Made by a program: the position numbers and the translations under genes. The notes beneath the pieces were generated by a model that was given only the letters and a program-made list of their open reading frames with translations, made no database searches and was not told where the DNA came from. From Dimargaris cristalligena (taxonomy: Eukaryota; Kickxellomycota; Dimargaritomycetes; Dimargaritales; Dimargaritaceae): a DNA stretch of 28,491 nt. This document shows positions 1-8,753 of this stretch, in pieces (position 1 is the first letter of the stretch; each line of letters begins with the position of its first letter). The stretch is taken from contig JANBQC010000363.1 of the NCBI GenBank assembly GCA_027576995.1, positions 1 through 28,491 of the forward strand, given 5' to 3'.

Positions 1-1163
1 ACTATATATATCTTAAAAAACCCTACGTCCTACTCGGCTCCCCTAAATACTAGTCCACCACGACCAAACGTAACAATGGTGACGCCGCCGCTCCTTCCGA
101 CCCTGCTGCTCTTTTCCGCCGTTTAGCGCCACCCCATCTTTGATGTGGCGCGGGGAGTGCGAGTAGAGAAGGGCTTATATAAACAAGCCCGCGTCGAATA
201 CTATTCGTCCGATTTACCTGCCAACCATATATGCTGATATATCGGATACCTTGTTTGATTAAGACGCCTACGCGTTGTTGACATTGTTCTAAGCACAAGG
301 GCATTCCATTCGCCGGGTAATTAGTAGTAAATTATTAGCTATAGATGATCCATTCTATTCATCTATGGAGTCTCTTTGCTTAGCTCCCTCCCGCATTTAC
401 CACCGGTCTTTTCCACTCATGAGGACTGCGTGTGCTACACCTATACTATACTATATTCTTGAATCGTGCGTGTAACACAGAACAGCAGCAATCCTTCCTT
501 TTCCCCTTTCTTCACGCCTCGTGGTTGGTAGTGGTGGTGGTGGTGATGCTCACCCAGTACACCAATCTACCTTGCTTCTGGTAAATTATTTCCCCTTCCC
601 CCCCCTCCACCTACCTCTCGCTCTCTCTCCTTTTTTTCTTCTCCTACAGCCTTTCCCCTTTTCTCTATAGAATATCATATATAAAATTCACTACTGAGTC
701 GTCTATTATCTTGGCTTAACCTGGAAATAGTAGGTCTGGTGTTTTGTTTTGTTATATTATATTAAGTCTACGCTCGCCGTGTGAATGGGCTTATCTTTTT
801 GGCAGTGCTCTCTTTTTATATCTCTCCCTTCTCCTTCCCAGTTTTTTGGCTGGACTTTGCTTAATAGAAGAGTATTGGCGCTGCTACCAACCAACTAATA
901 TCCTCTTCTCTCTTTAGTAGGCTAGGTGCAGTTGGTCTCCACATTTCTATCTCTCTATACCTTTCATCTCATCTCTGGGTCCAGTATAGTTAACTCTATT
1001 CCAGCCCACTGGTAAACCGGTCTCCATTGCTGTGTGCGAACCGGCTTTCCCCCTTCTCTCTCTCTCCCTCTCTCCTCTCTCATATATACATATATATATA
1101 TATATACCATCCCTTACGCCTTTTTACCACACCCCGCCGTCCTATATACCATCTTACCCACAT
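1..1163. other. Non-coding upstream region with CT-rich leader
   Basis: I see no convincing gene here. A reverse-strand reading frame at 50-304 has no recognisable motif and is compositionally biased. Pyrimidine-rich tracts at about 590-665 and 1046-1081 resemble the CT-rich stretches that often precede fungal transcription start sites and translation starts. The second tract runs into a TA microsatellite and lies directly in front of the ATG at 1164, so it is probably promoter or 5' leader of the mannosyltransferase gene. The exact transcription start cannot be read from sequence. Confidence 0.5.
1091..1106. repeat. (TA)8 microsatellite in the 5' leader
   Basis: Eight TA dinucleotides directly follow a CT-rich tract, 58 bases before the mannosyltransferase ATG. 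Simple sequence repeat; length is likely variable between strains. Confidence 0.85.
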
Positions 1164-2420
1164 ATGGCCCACTCACATTCGGGCTCATCCCGGCTAATAA
1201 GCCAGGTCACCCGCTTCCGGTTCCTGTTTGGCCTGATAGTGGTTATCTTCGTTATCCATCTCTTCTACACGAGTCTCTGGCGTGCCTCCCCCGTGAAGGT
1301 CCCCGCCAGTTCGCTGATCAAAAGTAAACTCACCGACGCCGAAACAGCACCCATCCTGAAAGGCCCTATTGGGGGCTCGTTCGATAATAACAATGCCCCC
1401 CTTCTGACCGGTAGTGGAAGTACTACCGGTGGTGGTAGTGGCGCCCAGTCCAACGTCACGGCGTCTGACTCGACTGTAACCAAGGTCAAGGGGGTCTTTG
1501 TGGTCCTGGTCCGGAATCGGGAACTGCACGAGCTGCGCTGGACCCTCCGGCAGTTGGAGGATCGGTTCAACCACAAGCACAACTACCCTTACGTGTTCCT
1601 CAATGACCGTCCCTTCACCGAAGAGTTCAAACGGACCATCTCGTGGGTGACCAAAGCCCCCGTCTCGTTCGGCCAGGTCCCCGAAGAGCACTGGAGTCTC
1701 CCCGATTGGATCGACCGGTACAAGATGCTCGACGGTATCAACGACCTGGTTAAGAAACAGATCATCTACGGCGCCAGTCTGTCGTACCGCCACATGTGCC
1801 GCTTCAATTCCGGCTTCTTCTTCCGCCATCCGTTGCTGGACGGCTACGAATACTACTGGCGGGTGGAGCCCGATGTGCAGTTCACGTGTGATATCGACTA
1901 CGACCCGTTCGTGTACATGAAGGAGCGTGACCTCACGTACGGTTTTACCATCTCGCTCAAGGAGATCCCCGAAACCGTGGCGACGCTCTGGTCCAGTACG
2001 CGCAAGTTCATGAAGCAGTACCCCGAGTTGATTGAACAGCACAACACGCTGGACTGGGTATCTTCGGACAATGGCAAGTCGTACAACATGTGCCACTTCT
2101 GGTCCAACTTCGAAATCGGGAAACTCGACTTCTTCCGCTCCGACCGGTACCTCAAGTACTTTGACTTCCTCGACCAGGAGGGCGGCTTCTTTTACGAACG
2201 GTGGGGCGATGCGCCCGTGCACTCGTTGGCCGTGGCCATGTTTTTGAAGAAGGAAGAGGTCCACTGGTTCCAGGATATCGGCTACGTGCATAGTGTGGCC
2301 CAGAACTGTCCCAGCGATAGGGAGATGCAGAAGAAATGCCACTGCGACCCCCTCAAGTCCGTCGATTTGTGGCGTTCGAGCTGTACCAAGCAGTGGAATG
2401 CCCTACCCGCTTCGCCCTAG
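1164..2420 (+). CDS. Kre2/Mnt1-family (GT15) Golgi alpha-mannosyltransferase
   Basis: A 418-residue type II membrane protein of glycosyltransferase family 15, which transfers mannose from GDP-mannose in alpha-1,2 linkage to O- and N-glycans in the Golgi. A short cytoplasmic N-terminus is followed by one membrane segment at about residues 18-37, then a Gly/Ser/Asn-rich stem (about 67-105, with a possible N-glycan site NVT at 97), then the catalytic domain from about 108 to the end. Family hallmarks visible are YYWRVEPDVQF (230-240, with the acidic metal/substrate-binding EPD), YNMCHFWSNFEIGKLDFFR (307-325, with the conserved FEI glutamate at 317) and GGFFYERWGDAPVHS (340-354, with the conserved His 353). 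Length fits the family (about 400-450). The open frame extends upstream to about 1032 but only by a GTG and low-complexity CT/TA sequence, so ATG 1164 directly before the cytoplasmic tail is chosen. Which KRE2/KTR paralogue it is cannot be told. Confidence 0.95.
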   Translation: MAHSHSGSSRLISQVTRFRFLFGLIVVIFVIHLFYTSLWRASPVKVPASSLIKSKLTDAETAPILKGPIGGSFDNNNAPLLTGSGSTTGGGSGAQSNVTASDSTVTKVKGVFVVLVRNRELHELRWTLRQLEDRFNHKHNYPYVFLNDRPFTEEFKRTISWVTKAPVSFGQVPEEHWSLPDWIDRYKMLDGINDLVKKQIIYGASLSYRHMCRFNSGFFFRHPLLDGYEYYWRVEPDVQFTCDIDYDPFVYMKERDLTYGFTISLKEIPETVATLWSSTRKFMKQYPELIEQHNTLDWVSSDNGKSYNMCHFWSNFEIGKLDFFRSDRYLKYFDFLDQEGGFFYERWGDAPVHSLAVAMFLKKEEVHWFQDIGYVHSVAQNCPSDREMQKKCHCDPLKSVDLWRSSCTKQWNALPASP

Positions 2421-2670
2421 TGTGTTTTTATGTCCAGGGCGAAGGGATGATGAGGCAGAAGGCGTAACCAAAAATTTCTATCAGCAGCCGGCCTTATGAA
2501 GTAGTGAAGTGATCGAAGGGGAGAGTTGTTGGTTTAAATATATACGACTACTATATATTACTGCTACTCCTCGTCTCTCCCCCACCGCCATTGAATATAT
2601 CCATATCTCTTCCCATTCATGCCCAGGCCGGTTACATTGTAAACCAACTCCATTTTCTCCTATCATAGCC

Positions 2671-2690
2671 CTCTCTCTCTCTCTCTCTCT
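2671..2690. repeat. (CT)10 microsatellite
   Basis: Ten uninterrupted CT units in the region downstream of the mannosyltransferase gene. Confidence 0.9.
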
Positions 2691-2744
2691 TTATACCTCC
2701 CAGATGTATAAACCCTCTACCACTACTAAGTCAGTGGTGTGTCT

Positions 2745-2768
2745 CCTCCCTCCCTCCCTCCCTCCCTC
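2745..2768. repeat. Tetranucleotide CCTC repeat, about six units
   Basis: A perfect run of CCTC units 55 bases after the (CT)10 repeat. Simple sequence repeat in non-coding DNA. Confidence 0.85.
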
Positions 2769-3762
2769 GTTAATGCGAAACATGGCTCTTCCGTTGCTTA
2801 GAGGAGCCCCGTACCGTATACACATTACCCTACTCAACTGTACTATGGCATGCCCGTCCGTTTTATCCCGAAACTCACACCCCTCCCCGCCCTCCTTTTC
2901 TCGACCTCCATTGTCAGTCGATTATTTATATAGCGCATGCGCATTTCGTAGTACCAATCCCCCTCTTTGGTTCATTTTTATTATACCATCCGTTTAGTTT
3001 CCCGATCCTTTTATACTATATATCATCTCGATTATAAATAAATATATAACCCACTTCTGATCAATCATTATTTTACAATCTTCATCAATTCCAATTCTTT
3101 GTTTTTACTCTAAAGCGGACGTTTCTAGTGTGGTTTGATTTTTGTGTGGCTGGCTCTGCTGTCTTCAATTGTCCCCGGGTTCTTTAGGAGAGAGATCCTT
3201 CTCGTCATGGTGTCAGTAAATTGCCACTTTTCTGTTTTTATTGCTTATTTATTGTAGCCGCTGTTTCTTTTTTTATTTTTATCATTGGGCTAGCGTATTG
3301 TGCTGTTGGTCCTTCGCTATCACTCACAAAAAAACAACCCCTTACCCTATTGTTTCCTCCCTTACCACACTACCAGTAGTGCCTATATCGTCTGTGGAAT
3401 GCGGAGGAATACACCCCCCCCATTGTAATAAAACCTCGTCAATTGATGATTTGGACATATCCCCCCGAAACCGGTTTAAAAGTACCTTGTAGTGTCCAAT
3501 TGACTGGATAAAACTAATTGGGAATAATTAAACTAGCCGGCCTTTGGATCCATAATAGAGAGGGAGGTAGAGGAGTACCTCCCCGGATAATCAATTTCCT
3601 ACGCACGAAATCTCGCCGGCTGGTTTATGCGAATTAATGCGCCCAAATCAATGATGTAATAATATACTCCCCGCCACCATGTGGCGCATGGATTGTAGGG
3701 TGTAAAATAGTAAGTCAGTATGCCCTTCTTTTAGTGGCTGAGAACGTATATGCTGGGAAAGG

Positions 3763-3776
3763 CCAATCACCATTGG
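3763..3776. promoter_or_regulatory. Inverted pair of CCAAT boxes
   Basis: CCAAT at 3763-3767 and its reverse complement ATTGG at 3772-3776 are separated by four bases and lie 278 bases before the ATG at 4054. CCAAT is the core bound by the HAP/CBF (NF-Y) complex in fungi. The position suits a proximal promoter of the MoCF-like gene. This is a short motif and could occur by chance. Confidence 0.35.
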
Positions 3777-3966
3777 TGTCTCTTTGGTAGGTTGCTCACT
3801 CTATACTACCACCACCTTCATATTCACTTCCAGGCCATTCTTGCCTCCCCCATTGTTCGCATTGTACCCCTCTGCTTTATTCCTTCAGTAGAGTCGCCGT
3901 AGACTCACAAGTGCCTTTTCTCCCCCTCCTCAAACACCTCCCATTCAGCCAAACTGGTCGTCAGTG

Positions 3967-3990
3967 GTACTGGTACTGATACTGATACTG
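3967..3990. repeat. Four tandem copies of a hexamer (G/A)TACTG
   Basis: Two GTACTG units are followed by two ATACTG units, about 65 bases before the ATG at 4054. In the frame of the downstream gene they would encode alternating Val/Ile-Leu, which creates a false hydrophobic N-terminal extension starting at a GTG. They are more likely leader sequence. Confidence 0.7.
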
Positions 3991-4045
3991 TTGACTTGCC
4001 ATAGTCACACAACTCCCTTAAACATTCCCTCCTGTCCCCTTCGTG

Positions 4046-4057
4046 ATGTGGTCATGA
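4046..4057 (+). promoter_or_regulatory. Three-codon upstream ORF overlapping the main start
   Basis: ATG-TGG-TCA-TGA encodes Met-Trp-Ser. Its TGA overlaps the main ATG at 4054 in an ATGA arrangement, in a different frame from the main ORF. Such stop-start overlaps can lower initiation or allow reinitiation at the main start. Whether the transcript includes it is unknown. Confidence 0.35.
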
Positions 4058-5283
4058 TATACCCCAGCGTACTCTCAACCCAACCCATCCAACGTCCTCT
4101 TCGCTCCTTCGTAAGGTCCATTGGCCATTCTCCGCAACCCTTCTGGTATCGCCCACCGAAGTGCCAGCCGTCCCTTCTTCCTTGCGTGCAAGTGACCTTT
4201 ATTCCGGCGCTGTCTTTCCGTCGAATTCCACCCGCATTCCTTAGCTTAAATACCCCCGTTGCTGCCCGTGCCCTGTCCACCGCAAAGTCTAATTCCAACC
4301 CCAAGCCCAAGGACACCACCACCACCCACTTGAACGTAGACATGGACTCCGACGCTTCCGCCGCCTTACCTTCCATCGCCGCCTGTATCATCGGCGACGA
4401 AATCCTCAACGGCAAAATCCAGGACACCAATGTCCGTTACCTCGCCCGGGCCTGTTTCCAGCTCGGCCTCACGCTCCAGCGGGTTGAAATGGTCGCGGAT
4501 GACCATGCCGACATTGCCGAGGCCGTGCGGCGCTTAGCCGCCCGCTACGACCACGTGATCACCACGGGGGGTATCGGTCCCACCCACGATGATATTACCT
4601 ATGAAGCTCTCGCCCGGGCTTTCGGTGATGGAAAATTGGTATACCATCAGCCGACGTTGGACCGCATGGAACGGATTTCACCCTCCCAACAACCAAGTCC
4701 GCGGAGCCGTAGTATAAATAGTAGTAGGGGTACGGCTGATGAGACCTCGGCCGTCGCTGCGGCGGCTGCCCACCACGCGCGCCGGCGCATGGCCCTATTG
4801 CCGGAACACGCGCAGGTCGTTTTTCCCTGTGAACACCTGTGGGTGCCCATTGCCACTGTAGAGAATGTCGCCATTTTCCCGGGTATCCCGGCGTTATTCC
4901 AGACCATGCTTGATGCTTGGCTCCCGACTCTACTTATCCCTTCATCGCCATCGCCATCGCTACGGCCAACCGAGCCCACTTCGACTTCGACTTCGACCCC
5001 AAACCCACCGCCCCATACTCGGCTTGCCGTCCGGCCCTTCCAGCGTGTAGCCATCGCCACCCACTGGCCCGAATCCCGGATTGCCGCTCCCCTCACGGAA
5101 TTGCAGGCCCAAGTGGCGGACCAGAAAATCAAAATCGGGAGCTATCCGCTCTGGCAGGACCCCCGCGCCAAAGTGGTCATTACCTTTGTCGGTCGCGATC
5201 CCGAACGGCTGACCAGGTGTGCGGAACTTATTAAGCGACAGGTCGAAGGATTCGATTGGCAAGAAGAAGAAGAGGAAGCGTAG
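4054..5283 (+). CDS. MoCF/CinA-like molybdopterin-binding-fold protein, probably mitochondrial
   Basis: A 409-residue protein with one MoCF_biosynth (MoaB/Mog/CinA N-terminal) fold, the family that in eukaryotes includes the N-terminal domain of FLAD1 and stand-alone fungal homologues; exact substrate unknown. Hallmarks are IIGDEILNGKIQDTN (about 112-126), VITTGGIGPTHDD (about 168-180, the phosphate-binding turn), and the CinA-type segment RMALLPEHAQVVF plus VENVAIFPGIPALFQ (about 245-283). Residues 1 to about 75 are rich in Arg/Ser/Pro and nearly free of acid, ending in ARALSTAK, which looks like a mitochondrial targeting sequence. A low-complexity Ser/Ala/Arg insert lies at about 208-243 and a Ser/Pro/Thr loop at about 295-321. 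The CinA C-terminal deamidase domain is absent. The open frame extends upstream to a GTG at 3964, but 4054 is the first in-frame ATG; a second ATG at 4342 (Met 97) just before the domain could give a cytosolic form. Confidence 0.85.
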   Translation: MIYPSVLSTQPIQRPLRSFVRSIGHSPQPFWYRPPKCQPSLLPCVQVTFIPALSFRRIPPAFLSLNTPVAARALSTAKSNSNPKPKDTTTTHLNVDMDSDASAALPSIAACIIGDEILNGKIQDTNVRYLARACFQLGLTLQRVEMVADDHADIAEAVRRLAARYDHVITTGGIGPTHDDITYEALARAFGDGKLVYHQPTLDRMERISPSQQPSPRSRSINSSRGTADETSAVAAAAAHHARRRMALLPEHAQVVFPCEHLWVPIATVENVAIFPGIPALFQTMLDAWLPTLLIPSSPSPSLRPTEPTSTSTSTPNPPPHTRLAVRPFQRVAIATHWPESRIAAPLTELQAQVADQKIKIGSYPLWQDPRAKVVITFVGRDPERLTRCAELIKRQVEGFDWQEEEEEA

Positions 5284-6787
5284 TATATGGTATGGGAATG
5301 AAGCCACCTAGTAATCATCATCATAATGAAAATATAATAGCGTATTCTGGGGCCTCATCGACCCTTAAAAAATTACATGAATTGGGTCTAGATTATAGGT
5401 CATTTACGTTTACAAAGTGAGTTATTTACTCAACCGAACTTATGAGGCCATTGTAGGGGAGGGAGGGGGTGGCCATCGTTTACCATTCTCCACCTCCAAT
5501 GTTCCGTTTAGTTTATCGGGCCTCCCCAGTTATGGTATAAGACAAGGTCTCCCCCCCTATATCCACAGATACCACCGGTCAATTTCCTGGCATGAGGAAC
5601 CATTGATCCTAGTATCCAAATGGCCCTTGCGGGCATTGGCATACTCCTCCACCCTTGTTATTATGAACTGCCCGTGGGTAGAGTATACTCCGAATATGGT
5701 TGAAGGCGTACGGCTTGGCAAATTGGCGCCTTGGCACACCCCTCCTGCCCTTTGATGTTTGTGGCATGTTCATGTCTGCTCTCGAAAGTAATAGGCCCCG
5801 GCTGGTTTGCTGTTCGCTCCGGTCCAGTAGCCCGCCACTATCACCCCGTATTAAAAAGCTACCACCCGACTCATCTATCAACAGAGACCGTTTTACGCTT
5901 AATAGTAGTTTCCCTTCTTCAGTCCATCTTACACGTACCACCCGGCATCTTACAAGAAGGGGGTATACGTCGCGCTATATCACCCATCTATAAAAGGTAC
6001 AAATTATCTATAGCACAGAGGCGGTCGTTGGGCAACCGGCTGCTTAATCGAAAAACATACCTTTTCATATCGACCCAGTCCATATCCCCTCTCTCTCCAC
6101 CTGTTCATCTCGTTAAAGATAAAATGGGGTCTGGTGACCTTCGGCCCACGACGGCACACCCATGCCGGACAGCGAATAGGCCGCTTAATCAGGAATACTC
6201 GAAGAGTTCAATGTGCGACATCATCCTGCCAATGGTACAAGTACTGTAGGGGTTGGCTATAGGCGTGCAGTGGGAGCATAGCGAGAGAGAAGAGAGGTAA
6301 TAGATGTGTCCAGATTATTTGATCCAAAAGTATAATATCGGCTGGGCAAGTTGGGACTAATCGACTATGGCTGGACTATGTATTTACCTATCTTTCTATT
6401 TATTTATTTTTTGGCTGGTAGTGCTATCTAGAATTATCAATCAGGCCTTCTTCCTCCTCACCGCCGCTACACCCTAGGCAAACTGCAACCTTAAGTTCGG
6501 CCCTTTGGGATATATCGCCCGTACCTTGTTTTATTAGCCTTGGAACCTCACTGGAATATTTCCATTTCCGACCCGAAAAAAGGTATACATTTCCTTATTT
6601 GGAAATCACAGGCTTGATTAGCACCGACCCTCCCCCCTCCATCTCTTCCCTTCCATTGCCTTTTCCTTGCATCCCGTCCTTTCCCTGCTACCCATTCCTA
6701 CAATTATACGCTAAAAGCATTGGTGAATATTATACTTGGCCGCTAAAAGCACCGAGATGTGCCATCGATCGGCCAAATGATGCATTC

Positions 6788-6799
6788 CCGAATATTCGG
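6788..6799. promoter_or_regulatory. Perfect 12-bp palindrome CCG-N6-CGG
   Basis: CCGAATATTCGG is a perfect palindrome with paired CCG/CGG triplets six bases apart. Paired CGG triplets are the typical half-sites of fungal Zn2Cys6 regulators, here in everted orientation. It lies over 1.1 kb from the nearest start codon, so it may be chance. Confidence 0.2.
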
Positions 6800-6879
6800 A
6801 ATCGTACAAGTGCAACGTGTACTTTGGTCCCCCCTACCTTCGTCCTAGTCAGCTTACCCTTTCCCCTTCTGTAAAATAA

Positions 6880-6899
6880 TAATAATATTACTATTATTA
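6880..6899. repeat. AT-only inverted repeat (8-bp stem, 4-base loop)
   Basis: TAATAATA at 6880-6887 pairs with TATTATTA at 6892-6899 across a TTAC loop, inside an AT-rich block (about 6871-6930). It has low thermodynamic stability because all pairs are A/T; function is not inferred. Confidence 0.5.
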
Positions 6900-7526
6900 A
6901 TATAATACTAAAAACAAAATAAAAAAATTACTAGATTTAGGGATTCTTTCACCCCCGTTTTTCCAATGATATACCCATCTCCCTCACGTTCCCGCTGCCT
7001 TATTTCTAATGCCCATCCTCGCCCTTTTCCACATCTTCCCAGACTATACTCTACTTCCGATTACATCGCCGTTACTATTTTCGGTTGAAGGCGTACTAAC
7101 TACCTCACTCTTACATTGGGGGTTTTTTAGTCTAGGGGGGAAAGCATGGGAGGTGGTCGCGGTGGACATAAAGCGTATCTTTAATGTCTAGGATGCCTAC
7201 CCTCCTTACCGCGCCAGGAAAAATCGGAATTCAGAGAGGGCGGTATCTTCCTCAAAGGGGGACCATTGAAACATCGCGGTGTTCCTGTGTAACGGACATT
7301 TGTGATTGCCGTGCGTAGAACAGTAGCAGTCCACCGGCCAATTACTGCTATATTTTATTTTTGGTCGCGAAGATTGAATGGTGCCTTTCACCCTCACCCT
7401 CACACTCTCTCCTCTTATCTTTGATTGCAATGCAGGACTTTTAGGGCAGCATCAAGCGGGCGAGTTAGGAGACTGGGCGGTAGGACAGTGTGACTCAGGT
7501 TGATCAAGTCAGTAGTAAAAAGGCAA

Positions 7527-7536
7527 TATATAAATA
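7527..7536 (+). promoter_or_regulatory. TATA-box-like element
   Basis: TATATAAATA matches the TATA consensus on the strand of the gene at 7932, but sits about 395 bases before its ATG. Use as a TATA box would imply a 5' leader of roughly 300 bases or more. Weak support. Confidence 0.2.
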
Positions 7537-7740
7537 CCCGCCCCCTCCCTGGCCTGGTTAATTCCATAAAAAACTATCAAGATTCTTCATAGTGGCAGCG
7601 AAACTCAGCCCAGTCTGCATTCCCACCCCCCTCCCGCGGTTGTACTTTTTTTATAGCTATTATCATTATATAATTTTAAGCGTTTACAGCTGTTTACCAG
7701 AAACCCGATTGGATAGGTAGGACTGTTAACTTTTTTAAGA

Positions 7741-7762
7741 TATATATATATATATATATATA
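7741..7762. repeat. (TA)11 microsatellite
   Basis: Eleven uninterrupted TA units, about 170 bases before the ATG of the secreted-type protein gene, probably in its promoter or leader. Confidence 0.9.
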
Positions 7763-7931
7763 CATAAACCACCCATATAGTTCGTTGTAAAAATTCTAGA
7801 CCATTGTACGGGCTCCTTACCTATATCTCTTCTCTTTCTCCTATTCTATCCCTCATTATTATCCCCCTCTCCCATTAGCTTCAATTAAAAGCTACCACTC
7901 CTGCTCCCGCTTCCCCTCTCTCAGCTGTACC

Positions 7932-8753
7932 ATGAAGACCCCCACTTTCCCCGGCCTTTTGCTCGGCCTCGGCCTGATTGCCCACCACCAGTCCCGGCGG
8001 GTGTACGCCACACCGCTTCCCGATGGCCCGGATTTCGTGGATACCGTCCAGCGGGAAATTAAGGAACACGGGAATACCGCGCTCCACGCCAGTATTGCCA
8101 CCGGTTTCCTAGTGGGCGGGGCGGCCGGTACGAAAGATTCCCTGGACCGACTGAAAAAGGCCCGTGAAGAAGGCCGGCATATTAAAAAAATGGGCCACAA
8201 GGATGATGACTCGGATGATGATGATGGTGATTACGACGATGGGTATGATAGTGATGTTAACGCTGGCCGTAATGGTATCCAAAGACACCCGGAGCATGCC
8301 CCCTCCCAGACGCGGAAGCGAAAGCGGGAGGGGACCGAAATGACCCCGTCTTCGTCGGTCGAAATCGCCACCAAGGCTAATAAGAAAGAACAACTCGTGG
8401 CGGGTGCGACCTTGGCCGGTTCGTTGGCCGGTTTCGTGGCCGGGGCCGTGAAAATGATTGACACCGTCTCAGCCGCCAAATCCCCCAAAACTACCACCAC
8501 CACGGGTGGTACGGCCGTCATTGCCCCTTTGCCTAATACCAGCGGTACGGCTAATACTAAAGCAGGAGGTGGGGGTACCGCAGCGACCACGGCCGCACCC
8601 GCTGACTTAAAGCCCCTGGCGACTACTCCTCCTCCTCCTCAGGCGAAAGCTGTAGTCCAAGCCCCAGCTAAAACCCCAGCTCCAGCCCCGCCTCAGGCCC
8701 AAGCGAACCCGCCGGCTGCCGCTGCCCAACCTCAACCCCAAGCCAAGGCGTAG
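7932..8753 (+). CDS. Hypothetical secreted-type protein with glycine-rich segments, Asp patch and Ala/Pro/Gln tail
   Basis: A 273-residue protein that I do not recognise. The ATG follows a pyrimidine-rich leader and the first 26 residues look like a signal peptide (Lys2, hydrophobic LLLGLGLIA, then a polar VYATP cleavage-like region). Next come a glycine/alanine hydrophobic segment (about 51-66), an acidic run of Asp/Tyr/Gly (91-108) that could bind metal ions or basic partners, a basic TRKRKREG stretch (128-134) resembling a nuclear localisation signal or a dibasic processing site, and a second glycine-zipper-like hydrophobic segment (about 155-176). The last 90 residues are Thr/Gly-rich, then Ala/Pro/Gln low complexity. 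The two glycine-rich segments resemble each other, suggesting an internal duplication. GC-rich, codon-biased composition and the long frame in AT-rich surroundings support a real gene. It could equally be a membrane or wall-associated protein; function unknown. Confidence 0.7.
   Translation: MKTPTFPGLLLGLGLIAHHQSRRVYATPLPDGPDFVDTVQREIKEHGNTALHASIATGFLVGGAAGTKDSLDRLKKAREEGRHIKKMGHKDDDSDDDDGDYDDGYDSDVNAGRNGIQRHPEHAPSQTRKRKREGTEMTPSSSVEIATKANKKEQLVAGATLAGSLAGFVAGAVKMIDTVSAAKSPKTTTTTGGTAVIAPLPNTSGTANTKAGGGGTAATTAAPADLKPLATTPPPPQAKAVVQAPAKTPAPAPPQAQANPPAAAAQPQPQAKA

Larger units (their letters stand above)
2421..4053. other. Intergenic region between mannosyltransferase and MoCF-like gene
   Basis: No supportable gene. 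Open frames at 2509-2997 and 3241-3492 are CT/TA-driven low complexity with no domain. The 5' part should contain the 3' UTR and polyadenylation region of the mannosyltransferase gene; the last 300 bases should hold the promoter and leader of the next gene. The stretch contains a (CT)10 repeat, a CCTC-type tetranucleotide repeat, an AATAAA at 3037-3042 that is too far from the stop to assign with confidence, and a short hexamer array at 3967-3990. Confidence 0.5.
5284..7931. other. Intergenic region without a supportable gene
   Basis: The longest frames here (5417-5755, 5609-5941 reverse, 5731-6249, 6599-6874) mostly start at non-ATG codons, overlap one another on both strands and show no recognisable domain. 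Notable small structures are a perfect palindrome at 6788-6799, an AT-only hairpin at 6880-6899 and a (TA)11 repeat at 7741-7762. The last 120 bases before 7932 are pyrimidine-rich and probably form the leader of the next gene; a TATA-like TATATAAATA lies at 7527-7536. Confidence 0.5.

Noticed and set aside
50..304. Reverse-strand 84-residue frame at the left edge
   Set aside because: No motif, Ala/Arg-biased C-terminus, and nothing else supports a gene there.
1032..1163. N-terminal extension of the mannosyltransferase
   Set aside because: It begins at a GTG and is encoded by CT/TA low-complexity leader sequence. The ATG at 1164 gives a normal type II membrane protein N-terminus.
1194..2342. 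Reverse-strand open frame of 382 residues
   Set aside because: It is fully antisense to the mannosyltransferase gene, which has clear GT15 motifs. The frame is open because of the strong codon bias on the + strand, and its protein has no recognisable domain.
2509..2997. Open frame of 162 residues after the mannosyltransferase gene
   Set aside because: Driven by CT and CCTC microsatellites, with no domain and no separate promoter signal.
3964..4053. Hydrophobic N-terminal extension of the MoCF-like protein
   Set aside because: It starts at GTG and its Val-Leu-Ile-Leu run comes from a hexamer repeat in the DNA. The first in-frame ATG is at 4054.
5609..6249. Overlapping open frames on both strands (110 and 172 residues)
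   Set aside because: The longer starts at TTG, the two overlap antiparallel, and neither shows a known motif; composition resembles the surrounding intergenic DNA.
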